Origin: Letharia columbiana
Taxonomy: Eukaryota > Ascomycota > Lecanoromycetes > Lecanorales > Parmeliaceae
Direction of reading: 5' to 3'
NCBI RefSeq assembly: GCF_014066305.1
Contig: NW_023501062.1
Coordinates: 486,501 to 550,500, forward strand
Length of the DNA stretch: 64,000 nt
Within the stretch, counting starts at the first letter, position 1. Every line of letters begins with the position of its first letter. A program made the translations under genes and the position numbers. Under the pieces are notes generated by a model. The model did not search any database. It was not told where the DNA came from and saw only the letters and a list, made by a program, of their open reading frames with translations. This document shows positions 48,940-63,500 of the stretch, one piece after another.

Positions 48940-49103
48940 TATTATAAGCGTATTCTTAATATACTTCTTAGCTCTATAACTAGCGAGCCTTAACGAAGAT
49001 ATTCTCTATTATATTATATCTTCTTTTCATCTATATAGTTCGATATCTTAGTTATCTTATTTAATATATCTATATTAATATTACATCTATATCGATTCTA
49101 ATA
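48940..49103 (+). repeat. Gypsy copy 1, 3' LTR
   Basis: This 164-bp LTR matches 42,311-42,474 with the same ends. It is followed directly by the second TTAAT target duplication and then by the continuation of repeat family X. Confidence 0.9.
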
Positions 49104-49620
49104 TTAATAGATACTTCGTTAATTAATAAGAGTAATTTATTTAAGTCTTTAAGAAAGAAACTTAAGTTTTAGATAATTATATAATTAGAAATAAGTAATA
49201 ACTAGATAATCTCGCTAATAATAATATTAATCTTTCTCTTTTATTATTTTATAAACTTTCTTTAAAAGCTATCTTATTATAATTAATATAAAATCTTCTC
49301 TTTTATAACTTTAAATATAGACGATAAAAAGCGAAGTTTCTTATAAATATTTTTACGATTCGCTAAAACGTCTAACTTCGCGATATTAAATTTAATATAA
49401 AAATTAGATTTAATAAGTATAACTCTTATTTATTTTAAATGTAATTAATAAGATAATTATAAAGAGTATAATATAATAATAAATAAGTAAATAATTATAG
49501 AAAAACGCGTAGTAGAATAAGTAGTATATAAGGATTTAATTAAGATTTATAATAAGATATAAATAGATAGGAAAATAGAAGAAAGACGTAGTATTTAACT
49601 CGAATTTTTAATAGTATTTA
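49104..49620. repeat. Repeat family X, copy A, right part
   Basis: The sequence resumes homology to copy B (TTAATTAATAAG at 49,119 and 53,603). It continues through shared landmarks such as TATATAATTA(G/A)AAATAA and AAACGCGTA to about 49,620/54,065. Together with the left part, copy A totals about 4.0 kb. Confidence 0.75.
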
Positions 49621-50104
49621 TAAGTAAATAAGTAATTACTCTTTAAATAGTATTAATTAATTATTATATACTCGCTAATAGTAATTAATATTAAAGTATA
49701 ATATAGATAATAATATAAGTAAATAAATATTAAATAATAAATTATAAAGAGAAAATAGTAGAATATAATATTATAGACGTTAATAACTAGCGCGATAATT
49801 AACTATTTAATTTTAATTCGATAGTTTATTAACTATTTAAATCGCTTATTTAATTTAAATATTCGACTATAATTTATACTATCTAGAAGCTAGATTAAAG
49901 ATTATATTAATAATTAGAGATTATAATTAAAAGAATTATAGATATTTAATAGAAGTTAAATATTAAATTTATTATTACTATTAATCAATTTAAATATATC
50001 GTTTATTTAATTTAGATATTAAATATAGTAATAATATCGAAATCGAATAAGTAATATCTAAGCTATCTATATATTCGCGTTATTTATATTCTTAATATTA
50101 TTAT
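49621..50104. other. AT-rich spacer between repeat X copies
   Basis: About 480 bp of RIP-like sequence separates copies A and B. I see no recognisable domain or boundary motif. Confidence 0.4.
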
Positions 50105-53100
50105 CTTTATCTCTAATATTATTATATACTTAAAATTAAATTATCTCTCTTTATATATTTTAATTTAATATTTTATTATTTAAACTATTTAGATTATTTA
50201 ATATTAAGTAGTAATTATAAATCTTTTTATTTTTCTATAATAATTATACTATTCTATTATCTACTTAGATATTCTATTATTTTCTTTAATCGATATCTAG
50301 ATTTATAGAGCGAAAGAATTTTATTAAGATTATATCTATATTTATAAAACGTTTAATAAAGATTAGAAAGCGAGATTCGTTATTATTCTCGAAAGGTTGT
50401 ACTATTAAACTATTATAATTTTTAAGAGAAATTATTAAGAAGTATTAGAGAGTTTCGTAGTTTAAATACTCTTATTTAAGTTATTATAAGTCTATTAATA
50501 TTACCTGAGATTAATTAGATAAAAAAGAAAAATATATTAAATTAATAATAAGACTAACGATAGAGAAACTTATAAAAATAATTAATTTTTTAGTATATTT
50601 ATATATATTCTTCTTAAGAGTATTAATTAATTACTTTAAGGCGATAAGTTTAAAGATATTTTATATTAGCTCGTCTAGATAGTAGTTATAAATACTATAT
50701 TCTAGATATTAAAGCTAGTTATCTTTTTTATTATCTAACTTTATAAAGTTCGATTATTATTATTTTATTTTATAATAGTTTTTATTATTTTAATATTTAA
50801 AATTAATTAGCTTTAGTTAATATTATTTAAAGAAATCGAGAATATTTAAAATTATTATTACTATTTAAAGCTTATAGACTTTATTAAAGTATAAATTATA
50901 AATAGAATTAAAAATATTATAATCTTAGATTACGATTTTCTTATATTATATAAAATACTTTACTTTAATTTAATTCTAAATAATTCGATTAGTATTCTAT
51001 AATATCTTTCTTTAATTCTCGCTTAATATATAAATAAATTTTTTTTATTTTATATAATAGAAGTTTAATAAGTAAAGTATCGCTATTAATAATTCTTATC
51101 TTCGCTATTTATTTAATTATTAGTTTATTTAAAATTATTTATATTTTATTAATATTTCTCTTTAACTCCTTATTCGATAAAGTATATAAGCGAGCTTTTA
51201 TATTTTTTATTCGCTTCTTAATCTTATAATATACTTTCTCTATTATCTTCGATATAATAGAATTTATTTCTTATTATAATTACTCTATTAAGAGAATTAT
51301 TACTACTATATTTATAAAGAATTTAATTTATAATATAGCTAAGTATTTATATATAAATAATAGATAATATTTATATTTCTTCGCTAGTCTATTATAATAT
51401 ACTCGTCTCTTTTTATATAGTTTTTATATACTTATAAGATCGTCGATTATAATTCTAGATTACTCTATTTTATAGACGTTAATTAATATAGAGATTAAAA
51501 TAATATTTAATTTTATATTATAAAATTTATTAACGTAAATCTAATTAATAGCGAAGTTATATTCGAATTTTTCTTTATCTTTAATTATAATTTTTATATA
51601 ATTCTTATATAATTTAAAGATTATTAGAATTAAGAATCTCTCTTATTTAGATTAAACTTAATTATTAATTATATATTTAAATAATTTAATATTTATAAAA
51701 GTTAAGAGCTTAGCGCTAATTTTACTATATCGAGTTAATTTATATATATAAAATATATAAAGTTATATAATATCGCGATCGTTAAGATTTATAAGCTTAA
51801 TAATTTTCGTAAATTAGATTATTAAAGTTTTTATTAGAACGATAATAAGAAAGAATCTTATTTTAAATATTATTTAAACTACGTAATTCGCTTTATTTTT
51901 ATATAAATAAATAATATTAAATATCTTAATCGAAAAGTATTAAGACTATCGATTCTTTCGAATAAACTATAATATAAGATATTTATTTATAAAGGGAGAC
52001 TTCTTAAAGACTTCGACGATAGTAATATCTTAATACTCTTTAAGAATATTAAATTATAGATTAAGTTATTATTTAAATATTTAACTTATTAATAATATTA
52101 AAGTCTAAAGAAATATTTATATTAGCGAGTCGAATAAAAGAATTAAATATATTTATCTTATTAAAATCGAGCTTATTTATATTAATAGCTTCTTTATAAA
52201 TATTTACTTAAAAATATTATTATATTAAATTATAGAGTTAATAGATCTTTAAAATAATAAAAATTAATATTTCTCGCGAATTTAAAATATAGCTTAAATC
52301 TCTAAATATTTAAATATTATTAATATTTATATTATTATAATTAAGCTATAAGACTTACTTTATAATTTATTAAATTATATTAAATTATTAAAATCTCTCT
52401 TTCTTATTAAGCTTTATCTTTCTATTATATTAATTAATATAAAGAATAAATAATTAATAATACTTAAATATATATTCTAATATTAGATCTTTATTATTAA
52501 TCTTTATATTATTCTATATCTTTCTTTAATTTATAATTTTATTAATTTTAATATTATAAGAGTTAGTTAATTAAAAGATATAATCTTATTTAATTAAGAG
52601 CTTTATTAATATAGTATCTTTTATTATTAAACGCCTCTTCTTTTATAATAAAAGCGCGTTATTACTCTTATAAGTTTTAAGTATAATAACGTTATCTATT
52701 AAATTATTAATAAATTTCTTTTATAGAGAATAGTAATAAATTTATAATTAAGAATTATTCTTATTTAAACTAATATTAATAAATCGAGAATCTATTTTAT
52801 TTCTTTTATAGATATTAAGTAGATTAAGTAGTAAGATTAAAGGCGAAGTAATAGTAGAATAAAAAGAAAGTGAAGTTTTAATAAATTTAGATTAAAGTAG
52901 AATATTAGTAAGTTTAATAGAGATTAAGAATTTTAAGATTTATTAATATTTAATAGAAGAAAAGATTAAATACTCGAGTATTCTAAAAAATTATTAAAAT
53001 TAAAAATATAAGCGTATTAATAAATCTCGCGAAGTTTTAAAGATATTAATTTTAATATCTAACGTCTTAATCGAAGTTAGAATTAATATTAATACTTATT

Positions 53101-54065
53101 ATTAATATAGAAAAGCGAGATTAATAAATCTTTAATTACGCGCTATAAGAATATTCGCTATTTAAATATATATACTCGCTCTTAATACTTATATATCTCT
53201 TATAAATTATTATTATTATTTATAATTAAGCTTATATTATCTACTCTATAAATTAGATAAAATAATATTATAGAATTTTTATTAATATCGTCTTAGAATT
53301 ATTTTAATTAAAGATAGATAATAAGAGTTTTAAAGCTAAGTTACTTCTAGAATTAAGAGATTATTATTAAATTATTTATTAACTTCTAAATAGAGATAAG
53401 CTTATACTTATTTAGATTATTAATAATAATAAATTAAAGAAAGTTAATATTAGAAGAGTTTTCGATTAATAATTTACTAAATTAATAGAGATTTATTAAT
53501 CTTTTAATTATTAAGAGCTTCTAGATCTTCGTATATTTATCTTTCTACGTTTTTATTAATTCCCTCTTAAATAATTACTTCTCTTATTTTATAAATATCT
53601 TATTAATTAATAAGATTAATTTATATAAGAATTTAAGAAGAAAATTAGAGTCTTATATAATTATATAATTAAAAATAAATAATAATTAAATAATCTCGCT
53701 TATAATAATATTAATTTTTTTTTTTATATAATTTTATAAGCTTTTTTTAAAAGTCTTTATATCTTAATTAGCGTAAAAACTTCTCTTTTATTACTTTAAA
53801 TATAAGCTTTAAAAATTAAAGTTCTTTATAAATATTATCTCGATTCGCGAGAATATCTAATTTAGCGATATCGATTTTAAAATAAAAATTAATTTCGATA
53901 AGCGCTATTATTATAAATATATCGTTTAAAGAAAGTATAGATATTAATATAATAGTATATATAATATAATAATAAGAAAACGCGTATTAGATTAAGTAAG
54001 ATATAAGATAAAAGAAATTTAAATAAGATTATAGAGTTCGAGTCGAATATTCGATATTATTTCTT
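50105..54065. repeat. Repeat family X, copy B (uninterrupted)
   Basis: This direct copy of about 4.0 kb matches copy A end to end but lacks the gypsy insertion. At 53,578-53,614 it reads through CTTCTCTTATTTTATAAATA into TATCTTATTAATTAATAAG, the empty counterpart of the occupied site. Ends are estimated from where similarity fades, to within some tens of bases. I could not find LTRs, inverted ends or a known coding domain, so the class is open. Confidence 0.75.
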
Positions 54066-57000
54066 AAAATATATATTATATCTTTAACTAATTTTAATTA
54101 ATTATAAATAAATTTCGATTAATATTAACTTTATTAATAATTATCTTAATAGTCTTAATTAAATATTAATATATCGTATCTTTAATTAACTTTAATTAAT
54201 TACTAATAGAAACTTCGATAAAAGCTTCGATTAGCGTTAAAATTATTAATATATATATTAATAATAAGAGTACGAATTTCGCTACTATATCTACTAAAAA
54301 TATAAATTTATTTAATAATAATATAAATTTTCTAAGATCTATTCTTTATTAATAATTTCGAGATTAATAATTTTCGATAGAGTTTAAGTAATAATAATTA
54401 CTTCGATAATTAGTATTTCGAAAATTAATACTTATTTTAACTTTTCGATATAAGAGATAATAATAAAATATAGTAATTAATAGATATTATATTTATATAA
54501 TTTTTATCTACTCTTTAATTAATTAATAGATAATTAAGTTTCTTTTTTAATAGATATATTAATCTTTTTTCTTCTTTATATCTATAAAAATCGATTAATT
54601 AGATTATCTTCTCTTCGAATATATATAACTCTTAATAATTTATTTAACTTCGATTATTTATATCTAAAAGACTTTTATTTTAATATAAAGATATATTAGC
54701 TAGTTAAATATAATAAAATAATTATATATTATAAATAACGATAAATAGATCTAGTATATTTCTTTTATAATACTTATTTTCAGAGATATTACTATTTAAA
54801 TTAAACGATTTAAATTAAAGTAAAATTAGTTTCTTTTATATAAAATATATATTTCTAAATTATATACTCTATAGACGATTTTACTATTTTAAAATAAATA
54901 TATAAATATAATTTTATATATATAAAAGCGCTTTAATTATATACGTATTAAATACGAAGAAACGTTTAAAAGTAATAAAAGTATTTCTCCTCTAGATAGC
55001 TTATTATAAACTCTTTCTTTTTATAAATATTTATTAATATAAGATATTTTTTATATATAAATTTATAGATATCTTTTATATAATTATAAAGAATATAAAG
55101 TTAAAATTAAGTTTCGCGATAAGTAAGGCTAGAGTAATAGTATATATTTATTAAGACGTTAATATATTATTAATTATTAAAGAATATATATCTTATAATT
55201 AATTAATAATAGATAAGAGAATATATATCGAGTATATCGCTTTTATAAAAAATAATATAAAAATAGTAGTAAATTTATTAGATATTTATAAGATTATAGA
55301 AAGCGAAAATTAATTCTTCTATACGCGTTTTTCGATATTATAAACCGCGATATAGTTAATAATATTAATAATTTAATAGCTCTAATTACCGTAAGAGAAG
55401 AAGATATATATTTACTTAAAGATAATATAATTGCGAATTTAATATTATAATAGTAATTAAATAAATAGAAGATAGAGAAAGAGAAAATAAACGTGATATA
55501 AATAATAAATCTAAATAATAAGATAATAGTATTTTCTATCTCTATAATAAGTTTAAGTTATAATACTATAATTTTATCTTTAATAATTAACTCTATAGAA
55601 TTATATTCGAGAGAGCGAAGCGTTAAGAGATCGATAAAATTATAATTTAAATTAAAGTCTCTTAGTTAAATAAAATCGATATTTAATTATTAAACTAAAT
55701 CGAATATCGAGTCGATATTCGATATAAATAATTTTTAAAATTTATTTAAATCTTAGAAAGATTATACGCTAGCGCTATAGTTTTTTAAATTAAAACTCTT
55801 TAATAATAATATTAATAAGTTTTTTCGCGATATTTATTTATAGTAATTTCGAGATAATTATAGCTTTAATAACGCGAAATTATTAAGATATAAGATATAG
55901 AATATATATAATAATAATATCGACGACGATTAAATTAATTAGTCTTTTAAAATTTATAACTTTAAATCTAAATTAGAATTAAAGATATATTATATTATTT
56001 ACTTTAATATTATAAGTATTATTAAAGTATTTCTAATATATAAATCTTTTAATATAAATCTATATTATTAATTTATACGCTAAAGAAATACTAATAAAGC
56101 GAGAGTTTATAGCGAAATATATATCGCGAATTAATAATAGAAAATATAGAATAAGCTATCTAATAACTCTATCGTTATTCTTATTATTTTAATATTAAAT
56201 AAAACTTATCTCTTTTAAATATATAAGAATTAATATACTTAATCGATTTATATTATAATTAAGAATCTTTAATAAAATACGTAACGCGCGTATAGTAGAT
56301 CGAGTATAGTAATTTTAGAAATAATATTAATTATTATAAAAAAAGAAGTTAAGACTTAGATTTATTATTATATCTTAAATTTAATAATTAAAAGTAATTT
56401 TTTATACTCTCGCGATATACTATCTACTAACGAAGTATATTTAATAATTAAAAAATATTTCGAATATAATATTAATATATAATATATAAATGATCTAACT
56501 CGAAGATATTATTTAATATTAATTATTATAATATTAAATTATAAGAAATAAACGATAATTATTTTAATTTTAAGTAATAGATATTATTTTATATATATAA
56601 TCTCACCTATAGAGAGAAAGTAATTATATTTTTTAATTCTATATTTTAAGCGAATATTTAAGTATATAGTTAAGTAGCTAAGATTATAAAAGAGATATAT
56701 TAAAAAGATATCGAAATATTTATAAGATATAATACTTTATAATCGTCGTTCTTTTATTAATAACTACTTCGCTATTAATATATATTAATTATAATACTTT
56801 AATATTCTATATTTTTTAATAATTAAGAGATTTATAGATTATCTATTTAAATAGTAAATTAAATATATTAGAGTTATAAAGATAGAGAATAAGATAAATA
56901 AGCTTCTTAATATCCGCTTTTAAGTAATCTTTAGCTATATTAATTTAAGATATATCGAGTTTTTAAGTAAGAAGATATAGTAAATAGAAGAGAATAATCG

Positions 57001-57379
57001 AACTCTATAGAGAATAATAATAATTACCTTTATATCGATCTTAATTAAATTAAATTTAAATACGCTATATATAGATTACGCTATCTTTAATCTTATTATA
57101 CTAGTAAGATATTATTCTTATAATAATAATATTATTTAATATCTACTCGCGGCCTTAGCTCGAATTAATTTATTAAAATTTTTTTTTTAAGTATATAGAT
57201 CTCTAAATAAAACGATAAGTAAAGATTATTTTAACTTTTTAAAGTTTTATAGTATTAATTATTTACTTAAAATAATATAATTATTTAACTTACTCGATAA
57301 ATTAATTACTTAAATAAGAGAAAAGATATATATTAAATTCTTTAAAAAGTATTATAGACTAACGAATAAGTATAATAAC
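54066..57379. other. RIP-saturated AT-rich stretch, no identifiable gene
   Basis: About 3.3 kb of CA/TG-depleted sequence between repeat X copy B and the inverted gypsy element. I found no domain, repeat partner or RNA gene in it. Confidence 0.45.
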
Positions 57380-57543
57380 TATTAGAATCGATATAGATAT
57401 AATATTAATATAGATATATTAAATAAGATAACTAAGATATTAAACTATATAGATAAGAAGAAGATATAATATAATAGAAGATACTTTTATTAAGATTCGC
57501 TAGCTATAGAGCTAAGAGATATATTAAGAATACGCTTATAATA
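57380..57543 (-). repeat. Gypsy copy 2, 3' LTR
   Basis: Read on the minus strand it starts TATTATAAGCG at 57,543 and ends CGATTCTAATA at 57,380. It has the same 164-bp length as the LTRs of copy 1. The five bases outside it are ATAAC (57,375-57,379); the partner duplication lies outside the window. Confidence 0.88.
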
Positions 57544-60500
57544 CTACTCCTCTTCTTCGTTAAATTATATCTTATAATTAATAAATAGAAAGATAGAAAA
57601 ATAGATATATATATACGCTTAACGTCTAAAAAATAATAAAAGTAATAAAGAAATAATTATATCTAGAGTCTTCTAGTATAGTATCTTTTTTTAAAGGCGG
57701 TATTAATAACGATAGTAGCTCTTCTTAATTATACTATAATAATATCATTAACTATAATTTAAGCGTATATAGAAAATCTAGCTAAGAGAAAATCGATATA
57801 GTATAATAAAAATAAGGTTTATAGATATAGGGGTAAATAATAATAATTTTCGAATTTATATTTAAGTAAATAAGATATCGATAAAATAATACGATATAAT
57901 TAATTAAGAGCTCTTAAATTAAATCGAGCCGTAAGCGCTAAAAACTCTAATTTAATATTAAATAAGTTTCTCTATAAGATATTATATAATCGATATTAAT
58001 AAAGACTATCGATAATAATAATAAGATTTATAAATAATCTAGTATAACTTCGAAAGATACTTAAATATTAATTAATAAGGAAACTCTACGTGAAAGACTC
58101 TATATAATATAATTAATAATCGATATAGATCTAAGAAATTAATTTTCGAGTTTAGAAAAATGAGATTATTATAAAGATATTAAACGATTTTAATTTAATT
58201 AAAAATAGGATATTCGAGATAGTTTCGAAATTTTATTAATTAATTCTTTATAGATAAGACTCTTCGAGATATCGCTTATAAAAGTCGTCTATTAGGTTCT
58301 AATAATTTTCGAATTTATCGTTATTTATATTATATTAGACGAAGTTATTATTAAGATCTTTTCACTTAACTTTATACTTAAAACGATTATAAATTAATTT
58401 AGAGCTAAGTATTTCTTTAATAATCTATTTAATTCGACTATTAATAGTAATATACTTTAATAAAGAATTTATCTACTCTAATAAGAGATTATTTATCGCG
58501 AGACTTAAGAGATTAAGATAAAAGACGTTATAGATTCTTATACTTAATAAAAGTTTTAGATAATATAAGATTTTTATAAGGTCTATAATCTTAAATAGAT
58601 TAAGTCTCTTATAGTTTAATTTATAAAAAGAGTAATTAAAGATAATATTCTTACTATTTAGAAAGATCTTATCGTCTATTTAAAAAGTAATCTTTTATTA
58701 ATACTTATTAACTTATATAATTATAGTCTTCTAAGCGCGATTTATATTACTTCGAATATACTTAAAAACTTATTTTATATAATTTATAATATTCTTTACT
58801 TAAGTAGTATCGAGACGCTTATATATAGTCTTATAATTAATAATATTTAAGCTAAAGATTATTCGAGAATAAAACCTCTTATTTATAAGAAAAAATAAGA
58901 TATTAATAGTCGATAAGATAATATTATTATTAACGAACTTAATAATAAATAACTATCTTATCTAATCGTTCTATATATAATTATAATATATTTAAAGATA
59001 ACGCTCTATATTCTAATTCGCTTATTTAATTTATTTATTAATTTTAGAGTAAAAGGCTATTAATAGCTTAACTATAATATCTAATCTCTTATAAAAAGAC
59101 TTTTATATAATAATTATAAATTAAGAGCTTTAATTCGATATTATTAAGATCGATAAATTATATAAATAGAATACTTTCTTAAGTAGTAAATTAACTATCT
59201 TCTTAGCGATAATATCTTTATTAATATTAAAATAAACTATATAATAATATTTCTTAATAAATCGATTAATCGCTACTTAAATAGCGTTATAGCTGTCGAA
59301 TATAGATAAGCCTATAACGAAGTTAATTAATATATCTTACTATCGTTTCTATAAGATTAATAAAGACTATAGTAAATTATACTCTTAATTATGAGATATC
59401 TTAGCTCTCTAATAAATATAATAATTTTAAATATAAATAGTTATTATCGCCTTTATTTTTTATTAATAATACTTTCTTTTAAGTAATTTATAGATATAAG
59501 TTACTCTAGAATAGTCGTAGAATAATTAATTATATATCTCTCGAATAATATTAATATATATATTATCGAATATCTATAAACGATTCTTATAATAAAGTAT
59601 CTCATCTTATACGAAGTACTTATTAAGAGTAATTTCTTAAAACTTATCTTTATCTTCGATAATAATATTACGAATTTCTATATAATAGTTATCTTTCTTA
59701 TTAACTTCTACTATCTTATAGTAGATAAAGTTATTAATTATATATATATCGATACTTTCGCTATTTAATTCTAATTAATTAAGAATAAGAATTATTTAAT
59801 ATTATTAACGTAATTATTTATTTTTAAGATCGATTAATTTATATCTAGTTATTTATATAAATATATTAATTTTAATATTCTAAGATTCTAATTAATAGAT
59901 AATCTTTATATTAAATTCGAATAATATATTTAAATAATAGACCTAGCGATAACTAAGATCTCTTTCTTCGATAAAATATATTAATTTCTTATAATTCGTA
60001 AAGATTTTAATAAAGATATTAATATATTTTAATTTAAAATATTAATATTTTAGATAGCGAATAATAATTAATAATTTTTTATTATAGATCTAATAATTAT
60101 ACTTAGCTAAAATAAGATTTTTATTATAGAAGGCTATCGAGTAAAGTACTCTCTTATTATTATATTAAAAAAAATATCTTTATTAATATAGTCGAAAAAG
60201 TTAATCTCTAAAATAATCTTCTTTATTTTATCGAAATAATATAAAACTAAAGCTTTAATAATAGCGATTTTAAGAAAATAGAAAGCCTCTTAATATACTA
60301 AGAACTAATTAAATATAATCTCTTTTATTATAAATTTTATTATAGATTTAACTATTTTAGAGAAATCTCTAATAAATTATTAATAAAAATTATAAAATTC
60401 GATAAAGGCTTATATCTCTTTAAGATTAATAAATATAGTTTACTCGATAATAGTTTAGATTTTAATAGAGTTTATTTATAACTCATTTATAGATATTAAT

Positions 60501-63500
60501 AGATCTAGAAATTTAATTTTCTAAATATAGAATTCGCATTTAAGAATATTTATCTAGAGGCTAATATCTCTTAATTTCTAAAGAATTTATCTAACGTATT
60601 AAACGTATTTCTTTTTTATCTTATTATAAATAAGTATATTATCGAGATAGATCTAATAGAAGTTATTTAGATACTCGAATAGAATATTATTTATATATTA
60701 TTAATATATAGCTAGACCGTTAATTAAATCGAAGAAGAGAACTCGATACTTATATACTTTAAGAAAAATAATAAAAATAATAAAATTCTCGCTATTAAGA
60801 TATATATATAATTTATTAAACGCGACTATAATATTTAACCGAGTTAAATATTTATATCCCTAGATTCTTACTAAAATCTTATCTATTAATAGAATTAAAT
60901 ATTAATTTCTTTTAATAATAGCGTTTAGCTTTTAATAGTTTATATAAAAACGTAATTCTCTATTTAACTTTTTTATAAATAGAATAGATAAGGCGAATAG
61001 TATATAGCTTAATATTATAAATCTCTTCTTTAAATATTTATTTAAATACTTCTTTATCTATTTTAGTTTATATTCTAATATTAGATAGATTCTACTTTTT
61101 AAAAGTTTTATTTTATTAAAGCTATCGTTAAATTCGAGTTTATAATTATAAGAATAATATAGAGAAAGTATATTCGCCTTAGTTCTATCGAAAATATTAA
61201 GATAATTATAATACTTTATAAATAGCTTATATTTTATCTTCTTAAAACTAACCTCTTCGATACTATTAATCTAAATAGAATAATTAGAATTATAATATCT
61301 TTTATATTTCTTTTCTAAGTTATAAAGATAGAATTTATTAATTAATATACGAGAATCGCGAGATATATATAATATTAGCGAGTTATTATAGATCTTATTT
61401 ATTATTAATATAAATAGCTTATTATCTTTTTTATAGATTAGCTAATAATAGACCGCTATATTAATCTCAGCGATATTAATAAACTTAAACTTCTTATTAT
61501 TCTTATTCTTATTTAATAAAAAGATATTTAAATCGATCTCATTATTATAGATAGATAGGAAAGGGCTTTATCGTTTTAATATAATAGATAAAAGAGTAAG
61601 TAATATAGATAATCGAAGCTCTAAAGTTAATAGAAAAGAAAGTTCGTTTATTATTAATATCTAATTATTATTATAATTACATTAATCGAATAAAAAGAGT
61701 ATCTTATTTCATAACATATTAAGGATTATTCTATATTTATTCATTTAAGATTTTCTAACTATTATATTATATTTTAATAATATAATTAATATTAGATATA
61801 TTTCTTCTTAATAGTCTTTTATTATTATCGTAGAGAGTAAATAATATATAATTAATTATTTTACGATCTAGCTATTATAATCTCTTAACGATTTAGATTA
61901 TAATAGTAAAAGTAATTCCAGATATAAGGCCTTATATATCGCTGAAATTAAAGACTCGTTTATAACTATATAAGCTTCGATATATTTACTATCTATAAGA
62001 AAGTTCTTAAGTAAATAAATTCTCTCTTATAAAGAAAGTATAACTTATATACGAAAAGGACGACGTATTAAGACATTATTAAAAATATCTACTAGATATA
62101 CTTTATAAATACCTCTTATCGTAACTTTAGAAGAGACTATTTATTTTCCGAATCTAAAGAAGAATTATCGCTATTCATAATATCGACGTTATTAATTTTA
62201 AATTCTTCATTTATTTTCAACGCGTAGAGTTATACTTTCTTAAAGGCCTTTTTATCGACCTCGATTTAGATAGTTATTATATAGTTCTTTCGATAATAGT
62301 CTTTCTTACCGTAGTTATAGTATATTAATTCCCTTAACTTTAAATTAATCTTAATATCTAAAGGCGTAATAATTATAATCTTAATAATAGATATAAGATA
62401 TATATTAATCGTAATTCGTATTATAATTAACTTAAAGATAGTCTTTTTAAGCTCTATATCTTTATATCTAATACGATATAAGTTATTTAATTTTCGAAGA
62501 TACTTCTTTATAGCTTTTAAGATAATAAACCCTTTTATAATATTCTATAACTCTCTTAAATTAAATCTTAATTTCTTTAAAAGATAATACTTTACTATAA
62601 CGATTTTATTAAGATTAAGAATAATACTTAATCGAATAAAGTCTAAATAGAAATCGATAAAGATTCGGGTTTCTTATTATAGAGTATATATATTATATAA
62701 TATATTATTACGTCGATTTAAGTTCTCGTAGATATTAGCTAACTTATTTATAATCTTACTAATAGACTAATATAAATTAATAAAGTTTCGAAGTCTTCTA
62801 TATATTATATATTATATAGTCTTATTATTAAGTTATAAAATTATATAAACTATTTTAAAGTTCTTAATAAGATAATAATCGCTATTAATCTTAAATTTCT
62901 ATTTTATTTTAGAGAATTAGTTATCTTAGATAGAGTCGCTATTATCGATAAATAGAGGTAGATCTAAAATCTTAATTAATTTCTCTTTTAAATATCTAAA
63001 TATACGTTTCTTCTCGATCGATAATAATTATAAATCTTTTATTAATTATATCTTAAGGTTATTAACTTTCCGCTATAAAGAAGTTATATTCTTTTAGAAA
63101 TCTCGAGTTAATTAGTTTATCTTCTCGATTATTCTATAAATCTAATATAAATCATTTATAGCTAGATTCTTTTTTATTATAATAATATAATATTAAATAA
63201 TAATCTCTCGAAAATTATCTCGCTTCTAACGAATTTTATTTAATATAGTTATAAATTCGTTAAATTAATACTTAGCTTAATATTATAATTATAGACTATT
63301 AATAATATTCTAAAATATATCTATTAAGTCTACCTCGTTAGAGATATTATCTAATAGAATTAATATTTATTAAAATTTAATTTACTCTAATAAAGTCTTA
63401 ATTTAATCTATTCTTTCGATATTAGACTTTATTATAGAAAAGAAGAAAGAAAGATTTAAAATAAAGTAGAGAGAAGTTTAAATACTTCGAAAGAATAGAT

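Larger units (their letters stand above)
42311..49103 (+). mobile_element. Complete but RIP-inactivated Ty3/gypsy retrotransposon (copy 1)
   Basis: The 6,793-bp element is bounded by 164-bp LTRs and a TTAAT duplication. Inside, in plus-strand order, are: a fossil gag zinc knuckle at 44,159-44,200; reverse transcriptase at about 45,560-46,130 (RLNIIVAFNKLR for the first box, YLDNILIY for the YLDD box); RNase H at about 46,255-46,590 (ILETNSFDYV and NKKLLAIIRYF); and an integrase core at about 47,155-47,530 (DFVIGLSIFDNYNAI, then RLDIIAKLLIAFYSKINK). A possible chromodomain lies at about 48,040-48,240, and a polypurine tract directly precedes the right LTR. RT before integrase identifies Ty3/gypsy. 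Gln and Trp codons have become stops throughout, so it cannot be active. Confidence 0.93.
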
